From the NCBI RefSeq assembly GCF_004379255.2, contig NC_056045.1, positions 11,125,593 to 11,189,592 on the forward strand: DNA of 64,000 nucleotides, in the 5' to 3' direction. The DNA is from Salvia splendens. Taxonomy: Eukaryota > Streptophyta > Magnoliopsida > Lamiales > Lamiaceae. A model generated the notes under the pieces. That model searched no databases, was not told the DNA's origin, and was given only the letters and a program-made list of their open reading frames with translations. Position numbers and translations under genes: made by a program. Position 1 is the first letter of the stretch. The number at the start of each line of letters is the position of its first letter. This document shows positions 23,127 to 34,933 of the stretch, piece after piece.

Positions 23127-25216
23127 ATGTCGACCGACGCCCAATATTTCTGCTGCTACTACTCCAGCCACCGCTGCCTCAACTGTTCCGGGCACCGCTG
23201 CCACCACTGCACCGGTCAACACATCGTCGATTCCGACGATGATGCCCACTCCCTGGTGCTATCCATCTTCATCAACAACCCCTTGGGAGTTTGTTAACCC
23301 CCTTGGGCCCACTGGCGGATCCACATCGAGTGGATCGGTTGGTTCCACTTTTAGTGGTTCCTTCGGATCCTTTAATGGATCAAGTGCTGGGGCCTTCGGG
23401 TTTCACACGAATGCTGGGGCCTTCGGGTCTCACGTGGGTGAGGGTTCCTTCGGGGCTGGTACGACCATGGCGGGCTCTATGCCCAACATGAATGGTGGGG
23501 GCTCTATGCCCAACCACGTTGCTGGCTCAAGTGGAGTCAACTTTAATGGTTCATATCATGGACCAAGCTTGGTGCCTTTGATGCCGAGAATGATGCCGCC
23601 CGCTGAGAAGCCCTCCAAGTTTGGAGGATCTGACTTCAAGAGGTGGCAACAGAAAATGTTGTTCTACTTGACAACATTAGGGGTCGTGAACTTCCTCAAG
23701 GAAGACGAGCCACCCAGGCTAAGCGATCAAGAGACAAGACTGGAGGTCTTCTCCGACTACGACGCATGGCACAAAAGGGATTATCTATGTAAAAACTTTA
23801 TTTTAAGTGCACTAGATGATAGCCTCTACAATGTATACTCTAATGTAACCACATCTAAACAAATGTGGGAGAACCTAGAGAAGAAGTACCGTAGCAATGA
23901 TGCCGGTACTAAGAAATTTGTAATAGCTAAGTACTTGGACTACAAAATGGTCGATTCAAGACCAGTGATAGACCAAGTACAAGAGTTTCAAATTATCATC
24001 CACGAACTCGCAGCCGAGGGGATGAACTTGCCGGAAGCTTTTACTTCTGGCACGATAATTGAGAAGCTTCCACCTAGTTGGAAGGACTTCAAGAGCTACC
24101 TTAAGCACAAGAGAAATGAGATGACCCTTGAAGAAATGATCGTGAAATTGCGCATTGAATCTGACGTGCGCAAAAACGACCAAAAGGCTAGAGGCCATGG
24201 CCCCTTTGAAGCCAAGACCAACTTGTTGGAGCGAGGCGGTCCCTCCAACAGACGATCTCGCCCAAATCGTCCAATGTTAAAGGACAAAGGCAAGGCAAAA
24301 CAGCCTGTGAAAGGCGACTGCTACAAATGTGGCAAACTTGGTCACTTCGCCAAGGATTGCCGAAGCAAGAGCAAGAAGCCTGCTGCCCACGTCGTCGAAA
24401 AAGAGTTCAAAGACTGGGACGAGAATGACCTCATTGCTGTGGTCACCGAAGAATCTAACTTGATTGAAAACAAGGGAGGCTGGTACATCGACACTGGAGC
24501 AACTGCTCATGTCTGTGCCGATAGGAGTAAGTTTTCAACTTACAATCCTGTTGATGGGAGGAAGATCAACATGGGGAATCAAGCATCATTCGAAGTCAAA
24601 GGAACTGGAGATGTGATTCTCAAAATGACGTGCTGCATGTGCCCGGCATCTGAAAGAACCTAGTCTCTGGATCTATACTAGTTAATAAGGGTTTTAAACT
24701 TGTATTTGAATCCGATAGGTTCGTTTTGTATAAGTTTGAAAATCCCTCATAAAAGGTTATGTAACCGATGGGCTCTTCAAGCTTAGTGTAGCTACGCACC
24801 ATGGTCCTAAGCCTTTGGCTATCAATAACAATGCGTCTACTTCCTCTTACTTGATTGAGTATTTAAATTTGGGGCATTGTAGATTGGGACATGTAAATAT
24901 AAACGCCATTAAAAGATTAGTAAATCTTGATTTACTAAAGGCAAATGAAGTTTATAGTAAAGATAAATGTGAGATTTATCTTGAAGCCAAAATGGCTAAG
25001 TTACCGTTTCATTCAGTTGAAAGAAACACTAAACTCCTTGAATTAATTCACACGGACGTATGTGATTTAAAGATGGTGCAAACTAGAGGTGGTAAAAAGT
25101 CCTTTATCACTTTCATAGATGATTGCACAAGGTATTGCTACATTTATCTTTTAAGAAGTAAAGATGAAGCAATAGAAGCGTTCAAAAATTATAAGAACGA
25201 AGTTGAGAATCAACTT
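23127..25216 (+). pseudogene. Ty1/copia gag-protease-integrase remnant, frameshifted and truncated
   Basis: Longest intact frame is 23239-24663. It begins with a Gly/Ser-rich repeat region and continues into a copia gag (UBN2-type) domain (KFGGSDFKRWQQKMLFYL), a CCHC zinc knuckle (CYKCGKLGHFAKDC) and the start of the aspartic protease (WYIDTGATAHVCADRS). The likely N-terminal ATG at 23127 is out of frame with this, so one indel lies between about 23130 and 23140. After about 24620 the copia order continues in other frames: LVSGSILVNKGFKLVFES, then HCRLGHVNINAIKRL and integrase start TDVCDL...FITFIDDCTRYCYIYLL (24815-25216), with at least two frameshifts and stops. It is cut at 25217 by a gypsy LTR. 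Reverse transcriptase and RNase H are missing. Not functional. Confidence 0.9.
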
Positions 25217-28018
25217 TGTAACGCCCCACTTTTCGAACCCTAATTTTCGAACCCTAAGACGATTTCATTTATATCTTTGATTGCCGCAATTAAATGACGA
25301 ATTGTTATGTATTTGCTTTGGTGACCTAATTCTGATTTGACCGAGTCAAATTCGTCGATTTACGACGTGACTTTAATTAATTGATGCAGAATGAAATATA
25401 TATTGCAGTAAATTATATTTTTTTTAGGGGAGTGAGATTTAAATAGGATCATCAATAATTACCTTGCCCTTTTGTTGAGAAATTTCGACCATTGTTAATT
25501 GTTGGAGAGGAATTTTATTTCCTTGGATTTAATTATTTGCTTGGGATAATTATCTAATTAAATCCAAAGCCTAATTACCTTATTTCTTCATGAGAAAATC
25601 GACTCCTATTGTTGTACTAAGGGAGATTTTGTAATCTTCCAAATTTTGTTATCCCTTATTTATTATTTATTTGGATCCCTTATTTAGTTCTTTCCATGAA
25701 TGAATTGGAATATCCTAGCAAATCTTACCTTACTTTATTTTATTAAGGATTTGGAAATTTTTCCTTGTAGGGGGGGGGGCAAATCACACGCCTACTTCCT
25801 TATAATGTGGGAGGATTTTTATTAATTTTTCTGCTCCGTATTATTTTATTCTGCTCCGTGAAAATATCAAATTAAATCAAAGGCTAATTAAATAGCTAAG
25901 ATTTTCAAAAATTTCTCCTTATTTCCTCCCTCAAATTCATGCCAATCATTCCCCTCAAATCTTTATTTAATTTATTCTCCCAAATCTTCAAATTAATTGT
26001 GGGATATTTTATTTTCAACTCTATAAATAGAGACTAAACTAAAACCTAAACACTAGCCACCCAATCCCACACGCCTACACTCTCTCTCACACACCCATTA
26101 TCTCTTCCCCACTCCTCCCACACTTGTTCTTCTACTCTACTCAAGATCCTTTCGATTCGCCAAGAGTTTGTTGCAGAATCAAGAGTTATATTCGTTTCTA
26201 CCGATTGTTTCGTTCAAAAAAGGTACAATCAAACCTCTATTTTTCATTCCTCTCCATCTAAACATTCTTTTGACTTCCTCATGCATATAGTGAGTGTAGG
26301 GATTTCAAATCTAAGGATTTAATCGGTGGGAATTTGTATTTGTATGTGTGTATGCGTTTTGGCTGAAATTGTATGAAGATTTAATGAATCATTGGTGAAT
26401 GATGTATGATTATATGAAAACATGAGTGTGAGGACTCTTTTAAGCATGTTTGTGAGTTAAAACAATGAAAAGGTTGTGTTTGAATGAATGGGGATAAAAC
26501 CCTAATTCGAAATTTTTAAGCATTGAAAACTGTGGATTCGGACAGTAGATTCCGACACGTTTTTGACCGAACAAATGAACTCCTTTTTATTCGATTCGTT
26601 TTTTTGAGTAAATTCATGATGTCTTCTGTGTTGTGTGTGAATTTCAACTCATTTGGACAAAAGATGAATATTTGGTGAATTTTTGAAATTGACTGCGCAA
26701 TTCTGCCGGAAAATGTTTTCTCGGCCAGTAGGTTACGTTTTCGATGTGACCGACCTAAAAAGGTTATTTTGACATGAATTTTTAACTGGAAGTTATTTAA
26801 TGAGTCTACTGCATTTTGGTAAAATTTTAGCCCCAACGGAAGTCGGGTGAGTTTTTAATAATTTTTATAAAATGGTTGCGCAGTGCTGCCAGATTTCTAT
26901 CTTTACAAAAACAACTATGTTGTTATAAGTGATATACATGATTTACATATGTGATGACGTGATGTGTTATTCAAAGATGAGGAAAAAGGGAAACGTTGGG
27001 GACATGCATGATTTTGAGTCGGTATTTGAGACTGATTGTGATACACATAATGTAAAGGTGATAACTCGCGCTCTCAGTGTGACATCAAGGGAAAGGAAAA
27101 ACTTGAAATCTAAGCAGTCGAGGTGGGCTTTCTTTTAAATAAGGACGATGTCCTAAGTATTTTACCGATGAGAATGAAATTGTGTTTATCATGCCTTGTT
27201 TGGTTTTAACGTGCCTATCTGATGTGGCTTTTGCCACTATTATTTAAATCGAATTCGGGTCCTCGTAGAGCCGCAAACTCTACTTGGATTAGTGTACACC
27301 AATGGTAGACCGTGTGTCAGCGTACGGGTTTGCCGGTCTAGTGACCTGGTTTGCGGCCGCATTCCTTGTCATGTATGCGCGGATATGGCTAACGTCTATG
27401 GGAAAATGACTGATCAGTCGACTTTTTACAATGGGAAATGATTTTGAGTGCCTCGGGCCTTTCTAAAGCTAAACCCCGATGGTTACTTACGTATGGCATG
27501 ATAGATAAATAACAATTTTTATGAAAATATTTTCGGCATAAGTCCACTGAGTATCTTTATAGTACTCAGCCCTGCATGTGTTTTCCTTACGTGCAGGTTG
27601 AGCGGCGGCGAGAGGTTGGTGGTGTTGAGCAAGTAACTTGAAGAATTAAATGTTTATCTTTGAATTATGGGTGTCGTTGTGTCTTCACACATGACGTCAC
27701 TCCTTCTCTTGGTCGTTTTCCACTGCGATATTTCTTTTACTTATTAGTTGTTGGACCGAACTTAAATTTGTCCGGTTATTGTTTTCTTGTGATCCTGTTG
27801 GATAATGTAAACTCTTGATCGTTTCCTTTGAGTATTAATTGCCGGCCCAACTCATTATTTTAAACCCGAGTCCCCTTCTTGTTTTATACTTAATTGTTCA
27901 TTTAGTATGTCGGTCAAACCTCCTTGATGAAACCCTAGCCTATTTTTCCTTGTTATATTTAAGTCCGTTTAAGTCGCGATCGCCGCATTTATTATACCCT
28001 AGAAGGGCGGTCGTGACA
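25217..28018 (+). mobile_element. Gypsy-type LTR, about 2.8 kb
   Basis: It starts TGTAACGCCCCAC and ends GGGCGGTCGTGACA, directly before a primer-binding-site-like ttggtatcaaagcc at 28021. A TATA motif is at 26021-26030. The block gtactcagccctgcatg near 27558 also occurs, reversed, in the solo LTR at 33307-36589, so the two are related. Length and primer site suggest a chromovirus such as the Tekay/Del group. No gene lies inside. Confidence 0.75.
26021..26030 (+). promoter_or_regulatory. TATA box of the gypsy LTR
   Basis: ctataaatag within the LTR, about 800 bp from its start, oriented toward the primer-binding site. Confidence 0.5.
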
Positions 28019-30050
28019 GTTTGGTATCAAAGCCTCAGTTTCTTTCCGCTCTGGACCCAAGAGTCTTGTTTGAGTCAAAATCCATTCATGTGTAAATTGA
28101 CTAGTTGATAATCGTCGAAGGCTCAACACCACGACTCGTCCCCGCCCAACCACGAAGAATGAGGTAATAAGTATCTTGATTAATATTGGTCTGAAACTGT
28201 GAAATGTTGTAAATTGCGATGGGATTATTACTCTTGTGAGAATGAAGATATTCCTATGGGAATCGAAACTAATATGACGTCTTTGAAAATGTTGCTTGGA
28301 AGTGTGGGATGATGAAAATACATGGATATGAAATTGCTTAATACGACTATGCCAAAAATGATGAATATTGTTGTGCACACCCCGATAGGGAAAATCGGCG
28401 AATATGTGATTGGACTTCTATGAGTTTGGATAGATGAAATTCTAAATGATTGATATTACATGAATTGTGAAACGTGAAGTATGATTGTGAACTTGTATTG
28501 GTCGATGTTGAGATTTGCTATCACGTCCGCGAAACTGCAAAATTTACTTGAAGGAAATACATGTTGCTTCCATGAACGACAAAATTTTATGCCTAGGAGG
28601 TTGAAATTTCATGACCATGAAACTGTGAGTGATACGCGTGTAGTTGCGAGTTGTGTTTGTGATACAGATGAGCATGATGATTTATGAAATGCGATTCCAT
28701 GGATGATTGATTGACTGAGTGTTGCTATTCACATATATTAATGTACGATGTTTGTTATGCTATGGAACACCGAATGACTTATGCGAATAAATGTGTTGAT
28801 TGTGCAATATATGGATGACGTATATGTGGTGAAAATTCATGACCGATGAATTACGAGGTATTGTATAGAACCACTATTAAAGTGAAATGTGGAACTTTTG
28901 ATCTTTGTTGCGAACATAGGAGTCATATGAAGCTTGAGTTAGGTAATGATCAAATATACGTTGAAGTACGAGACTTCAAGCTATGCTTGAAATTATAGAG
29001 TGCCTAAGAGGTAGGCCAGACTGAACGTGCTAGAACTTAGTTGTAAGTTGACAACTGCAATATAACTTTCCTGAGTGATAAAACCAACGAAAATATATAT
29101 TTCGAACTTTGGTATATCCTCACAAGGGCGAGATCATACCTAAGATCTAATAAAACTATGCAGTCTTGCATACCATGCCAAAGTGGCGATGCGACACAAG
29201 TACGATGACATTTACGACACTTTAAGACCACGTGTGCAATGGCAATGCATCTCGAAAACTACGTGGCATGGCAAGAAGACTTTGAAGATGCGACCATCAA
29301 AAATAGTTATTAATTTTCGACGATACGATGAATCTCAACTCGGAATCCACGATTTCATAGAACGATGTTACCATGTTCAGGCTCCCAAAAATGTGCGAGG
29401 GAGTGCGACCCTCGTTGCTAGAATGAACGTTTTACTTTCAATAGTACTTACTTGGATTCTAAGTTCCTTTCGGGACGTTTTGAATAAACGTGAGACCTTG
29501 CCTATTTAAACACCTTGGTTGACTCCCAATTTGCAAGTAATGTCCATTATTTTTTTTCCCTATATCGAGTCATGACTCACTTGTCTCGAAAGTTTGTGTT
29601 TGCCTTTGTAACGTTGGATAGCTTGATTGAGTAGTCTCCTTTGGTTCATCATTTATAAGGACAATATTTTGACCTTATGAACTTCCGTCATTGAACTTCA
29701 TTCCTAAGGTTGTTTGTAGTTATGACCTTCAGTATGATCACACCTGCAGACATGTTTTTTTCAAAGAATGGAATATTATTCTTGGAACTACTGGTTCACC
29801 TCTTTATTTTCTAACCATGTATGTGACAAGTTCTTTCTTGCAGAAGTGAAATTCTTTTTAGCTCGGTTTCACTACATATATTGTTTCATACTCGATGATT
29901 TTCTTTCTGCAACACCAAGTCAAGGCTATCCTGTTCTTTTCTTCCTTAACGGGTTGATCGTGTTAAATTTCTGAAAAGTTCCATTCACTTTGAGTTGTCT
30001 TTAACAAACCTGTGAACCCATTGATGTGATTTCATCTTTTCCAATAACAT
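28019..30050 (+). mobile_element. Degenerate interior of the gypsy element, with primer-binding site
   Basis: ttggtatcaaagcc at 28021-28034 looks like the site for a methionine tRNA. The next 2 kb keep no frame longer than about 108 codons and show no gag, protease or polymerase motif that I can read. No second LTR follows. This is either the untranslated leader or a heavily decayed gag region, truncated before 30060. Confidence 0.45.
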
Positions 30051-30059
30051 GATGTTGTT

Positions 30060-30322
30060 GAACTTTAAACTTAACATATAGTATCACGAACTTAGATAGA
30101 TGTTTCATTTTTATCATCGGCGACAAAATCCAACTAATTAAAATGAGATAGATAATTATATCTGCATTGTAGGAACTTTGTAATAACATAGCCATCATTT
30201 TTCAGAGATAACCATATTCGACGTATTGTGATGGTAAGTGAAATGTAATCGGATTTTGTCGTTGGTGATAAAATTGCAACAACTATATAAGTTTGTGATA
30301 TTATATGTCAAGTTTAAAGTTC
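30060..30322. mobile_element. Fold-back MITE with arms of about 73 bp
   Basis: The left arm (aactttaaacttaacatat, then atcggcgacaaaatcc) pairs with the right arm (ggattttgtcgttggtgat, then atatgtcaagtttaaagtt). The pairing is about 85 percent by eye and the spacer is about 115 bp. Long arms and no ORF suggest a Mutator-type MITE. Confidence 0.6.
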
Positions 30323-30983
30323 GTGTAGAAAACAAATATTTGGAATGTTTCGTGATATTAAGTCCCAATAACCCCCTCCCCCCTTTTTTAAACCAAGTAC
30401 AAAATCTAGTAATTATTTATTTCTTAATTTATGTGATTTATATTAAGCATATGGTGTTAATCATACGCTATTTTAACTTGTCAATATGTGTGAGTTTTCT
30501 GCAACCAAATATTATGTCATTTTGGATAGCGGCTATTTAGCTATGTTGGAATTTTATCTTCTCCGATAGGTATTCTAATAAATACTCTATAGTACAAAAA
30601 TATAGGGAGTAGGAATTTTATCCATTACAATAAATAAGGGTAATCAAAACTCTTAGCAGTCTTTGAAAAAAAATACCACTACTAGAGTAAAGGCCAAAAT
30701 TAATTCTAAATATATGGTCATTTTACGATTTTGGTCATAGACATTACGTTTTGAATTATTACATCCCACACATTTCAACTCGGGCCAGACACAATCCAAA
30801 ATGGACGGAACCATCAAATAGTAATAGTCAACGTGTATTAACCCGATTTTGACCCAATTAAACGCTTAATTTTGATTATTTGTGCCCTTAAATATCATTG
30901 CTTCTTAGCTAATTTGTTGGTAATGTTAGGAGAGGAAGAGGCATTGAATCCACGGAGATGGAATTGCATGGGTTAGGTCATCG
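30323..30983. other. AT-rich spacer
   Basis: I see no gene. A sequence near 30688-30790 (aaaggccaaaattaattc ... ggtcattttacgattttggtc) resembles one arm of a fold-back MITE, without a partner arm. It merges into the MAPKKK-like fragment. Confidence 0.4.
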
Positions 30984-31290
30984 ATGATCGGAAGAGGGAG
31001 TTTTGGGCGTGTTTATCTAGCAACTCTGCGGAAGCCCTCTTCCAAATCTAGCTCTCTGCCGGCGGAAGTTTCCTTCGCTGCAGAGGAACCCTTACATAAG
31101 TCAGTGCTACGACGATGAGATTACAATCGGCAGCAGCGTCCCCATGGCCTTCAATTTGATGCTCGAGTACAGCTCTGGAGGAACCTTAGCCGGCAGGAAC
31201 GGATTGGACATGCTCCTAGTCGGAAAATCCGAAGCCTTAAAGCTGAGTATAATTACCTGGACTGAAGGGCAAATGCCGCAATTTGCATCG
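30984..31290 (+). pseudogene. Fragment of a MAPKKK-like protein kinase gene
   Basis: Two pieces of a plant MAPKKK17/18-type kinase in different frames. 30984 onward reads MIGRGSFGRVYLATLRKP, the glycine-rich loop at the start of the kinase domain. From about 31097 a shifted frame reads CYDDEITIGSSVPMAFNLML followed by EYSSGGTLA, the hinge region with ..LEYxxGGxLA. The sequence between (VAVK lysine strand and the C-helix) is largely missing, and the catalytic loop never appears. After about 31200 similarity fades. The fragment is GC-richer than its flanks. It has no intron trace, so it could be a retro-copy or a fragment carried by a transposon. It cannot encode an active kinase. Confidence 0.6.
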
Positions 31291-32577
31291 AACAACTCAA
31301 GAAAGAGTTGATGAGTGCTCCTCTTGGACAGCGGTGGCGGGGGAGGGGTGGCAGCGAGAGCGTCGATGGCGGATTTGGCCTGCGGTATCAGCTTTTGAAG
31401 ATAGTAATGGGGTTTCAGGTTTTGATAAGACGAAAAGTGAGATTTAATTCAACGCTGCAATATGAAATTCAGGAAGTAACCTACAACATACTAATTCACT
31501 GATCACTTCATTACTCTGCCAGCATTGATTTGGGGCAATAAAAAACTAAAAATTACATTAAATTATGTCAATAGAGACGCACGCACATTAGATTTGATTT
31601 CGTGATGAAGACCATATTAGAGTTAAAATTTATTTTGAAACCTCAAATATTGGACAATAATATTTAGTCAACCGAAAAATCAAAATTCAAATAAGCGTTA
31701 CACTTTATTTTTACAATAAATAGAAAGTAGATCTCACATTCCATTAGCTCACTCCACTCACATTTTATTATAAAACCAATATTAAAAAGTGAGTCTCATA
31801 TTACACTAACTTTTCCCAAACACAAATAAACTAAACATCTATTAATGGGGAAATACGAATTCCGATATACAAACAAGTTGAACATATGATAATGGGGAAA
31901 CTGTTTTCCATGACATAGGTGGAAAGTCATGCACTTAATGTTGAAGGCTGTAGGTGGAAAGTCATAGCACTTAAAGTTGAGCTTAGACATTATTGTATGA
32001 GGTGCCGAGTTCGAGCCCTCTTAGCATCAGTTGTTATTTCTTCCTTTCTATAAGAATTTATTTGTAATTTCCTCATTCATACAGGAGTTAATTTTTTTTT
32101 TTTAAAAAGTTGATGAAGGCGACTCGTTGCTCTATGTATAGGTGATAGATCATGCTCCCTATAAAGACCACACTTTTCTTGAGCTCATGTATGTCTTGAA
32201 CGTTATCTCTCATCATCACGTCCACAAATTGGCACAACATCTATCAACACACGACCACTAAGGGAACTAATGAATTTTTCCCTAGGGGCCTAGTAAATTT
32301 TTCTAAGGGAACTATTGAATTGGCTCACGTATTTCTTCTAGTAAATTTTCAGAATCGTGACGTATATCCACTAAGTAATCAATAACCTCTAAGGGAACTA
32401 ATGAATTTTCCCAGGTGCCTAGATGATCCTTCTAAAGCCACGTGGGTGTTAACAGTAAGTCAAACTAAGGTCATCCAATAGTTCATGTGACAACCATCAT
32501 TGTTGGAAAAGTAACTAGCCCTTCTAACGTTCCTCCAAGCTAAACCGGATTTGGTAAGAACCACGTTCACTGCTTAA
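31291..32577. other. Non-genic spacer with repeat debris
   Basis: No supportable gene. 31308-31400 is a GC-rich patch that may belong to the kinase fragment. A 33-bp word (aggtggaaagtcat(a)gcacttaa) is duplicated at 31916-31980. 32100-32560 contains the repeated phrase taagggaactaatgaatttt (32259, 32392), perhaps an old LTR fragment. Confidence 0.35.
31950..32104 (+). mobile_element. Possible tRNA-derived SINE
   Basis: gagttcgagccc at about 32008 matches a Pol III B box well. A weak A-box-like tagcacttaaag lies 45 bp before it, and a T-rich tail ends near 32104. The evidence is thin. Confidence 0.35.
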
Positions 32578-32970
32578 GAGCATCCACAATAGCTTTGGAC
32601 CAACAATATAGCATAGCAATAGTCTAGCCAAAAACTCCTCATGTAACATCATCATGTACTTCCCACAACCTAGCCACTGCCTAGCCAAGCAACAGCCTAG
32701 CCAAGCAACAGCCTAGCCAATGCCCTAGCACAGCAAATAAATTGACAAATACGATTAATTCATTCTAATTGTTGGTGTTTATCAAATATTAGAAAAAAAA
32801 TGAAGTGCAATGAGTTGTAAATATAAAGCATAAATAAAAAAAGTTCGGCCAGCCGATCGCTCGCCGCGCAATAGGCTAGCCGGTTAGTCCATGCCCGACC
32901 TCTCGAGCTCTTTTTTTTCCTCCGTTTTCAGCCTGCCTACCGCAATAGCGGACTAGCCGAGCGCCTAGCT
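32578..32970. mobile_element. Non-autonomous Harbinger-like element
   Basis: It begins gagcatccacaatag after TAA, like the start of the Harbinger element at 38878 (gagcatccacagtgg). It contains a tandem aagcaacagcctagcc pair (32684-32715) and closes with ccgcaatagcggactagcc near 32940. No coding sequence remains. The right border merges with the fold-back structure that follows. Confidence 0.5.
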
Positions 32971-32991
32971 GCTGCCTAATTAGTAAAATAC

Positions 32992-33247
32992 TACTCCCTC
33001 TGTTCCATAGTAATAGAGTCATTTGCCATTTTGGTACGTTCTATAGTAATAGAGTTATTTCCCTTTTTAGTAAAAGTCAACACATTTTTCCACACCTACT
33101 TTACTCTCTCTTACTTTTTTCTCTCTTCATCTCTCTACCTTTTTCATTTTCCACTTTATTCTCCCTTTACTTAACTCACCTAACACAATTTTTCTTAATC
33201 TTCGTACCGAAAAGAAACGCCTTCATTACTATGGAACAGAGGGAGTA
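32992..33247. mobile_element. Stowaway MITE inserted in the fold-back arm
   Basis: Ends tactccctctgttccatagt and actatggaacagagggagta match almost perfectly. The host sequence on both sides (aaatacta / ttagtattt) continues the fold-back arm, showing a TA target. Confidence 0.85.
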
Positions 33248-33306
33248 TTAGTATTTCTTTTTGGATAATACAGATTTTAAACATGAGCTATTTCGACCAA
33301 TTCGAT

Positions 33307-34888
33307 TGTCACGACCGTACTTTGCTAATGATAGCAAAAGTGGGAAATCCGTGACTAATAAGCGGAATTAACGAAACGGGGAAAGAACTCAAGGGACTTG
33401 CTGAAAGACCAATCAATTGATACCACAATTTAGAAGCCAAGTATTTGATTACAAGATCTCAAAATAGAATAATTCATCATATCAACTAAATCAGAGTTCG
33501 AATGTGAGACTTTGAAATTCTCACTTGACAAAAGTACAGCGGAATAGGTCCTTACTAAACGACTTCGTGTATGAAGACACGAATCGTAGAGAGATCCACT
33601 TGATTATTTAATAGCATCGACTCCGATCAATATTCCTTCCTCTTGACGTTCAACCTGCACATTTATAAATACATGCAGGGCTGAGTACAGGAGTACTCAG
33701 TGGACACGTGCCGAAAACAAAACATACAAATATAAGTTGTCATCCGTCAACAGTATCACACGGGGGTTTTTCTTAAAAAGGCCTGAGCATACTAAATTCT
33801 TTTGTGATCTTAAAAGTCCGACTGATCAGTCTAAGTTCTTCAAATTTCCTACCATGTCTAAGAAACTCGTGCCGTGAAGGTGGCCACCTTCAACGAACAC
33901 CCTCGCCGGCCAACCTCTCTCTAGGATGGCTCACAGCGCTCTCGCATGAAATTTCGAATAGGATTTGCGGTCCTATTGGGAACCGAATTCTTTATCAAAT
34001 TTTTGGCATCGCCAAACTTTCGGCATATAGCCCTCACAGACAGGTCTCGAAAACAAACATTTTATGGCATGACAACAACTTTAACAGGAATGACCAGATA
34101 TCCATTTTTGAGAAAAAGGTATTCATCACTTCAAAACATTTGCTTTATATCCACACTATAGTGCTGGATATTAAAAGAAAGCCCACCTGGTATGCTTATC
34201 TCCAATTAAAATCCTCGTTTGGCCTCACTTGCCCTTGAATAGTTTCTCCTTTAGAAATAAATAGCGTAACACGCTAATTAGTACTCGAACTATTTTTCTT
34301 GAAAAGAATGCATGCATCCTATAGGATAGCGTCTATCTCTTAGTCTCGGCTTTTACAGGATTTTTCCTCAATCCTAACTCGGCTTCACTGCCTTGCAACA
34401 TTTAATTATTCTCTTTACTTATCTTAGGGAAATTATATTTTCTCTTAAATAATTAATTAATAAAGTATGGATTCTTAAAATCCCTTCTTAAATCCTTTTC
34501 TTCGGATTTTTCTTAAGGCGTCGCGGGGCGATGCCGGTCGGCCCTTCGCGTCTCTGCTTATTTTTCCATCTTCAAAACTCAAATTATTCGGAGATTAATT
34601 TAATTAAGCTCCAAGCTTAATTCCTTAAATTAATTCCTTTCCAAATAATATTAAATTTCCAAGTCTACTAATTAAAGTAGCTCACTCCAACCAAAATCTC
34701 TCGGCCCAAAAATTCAATCGGCCCAACTCATTAATTATTCTAGAGGCCCAAGCAATTAATTTACTTGGCCCAACTCATTCTATTATTCACCTCTGGTCCA
34801 ATAAACAAATTAATAGGAGCCCAACTAATTTATTAAAATTGGCCCAAAAACTACTCCCTTTTTCCTTCTTCTCCATCGTGACCTCCTC

Positions 34889-34933
<45 letters not shown>

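Noticed and set aside
33804..34238. 144-codon plus-strand frame in the solo LTR
   Set aside because: It lies in the U5 part of a minus-strand LTR and shows no domain; it is likely a chance frame.
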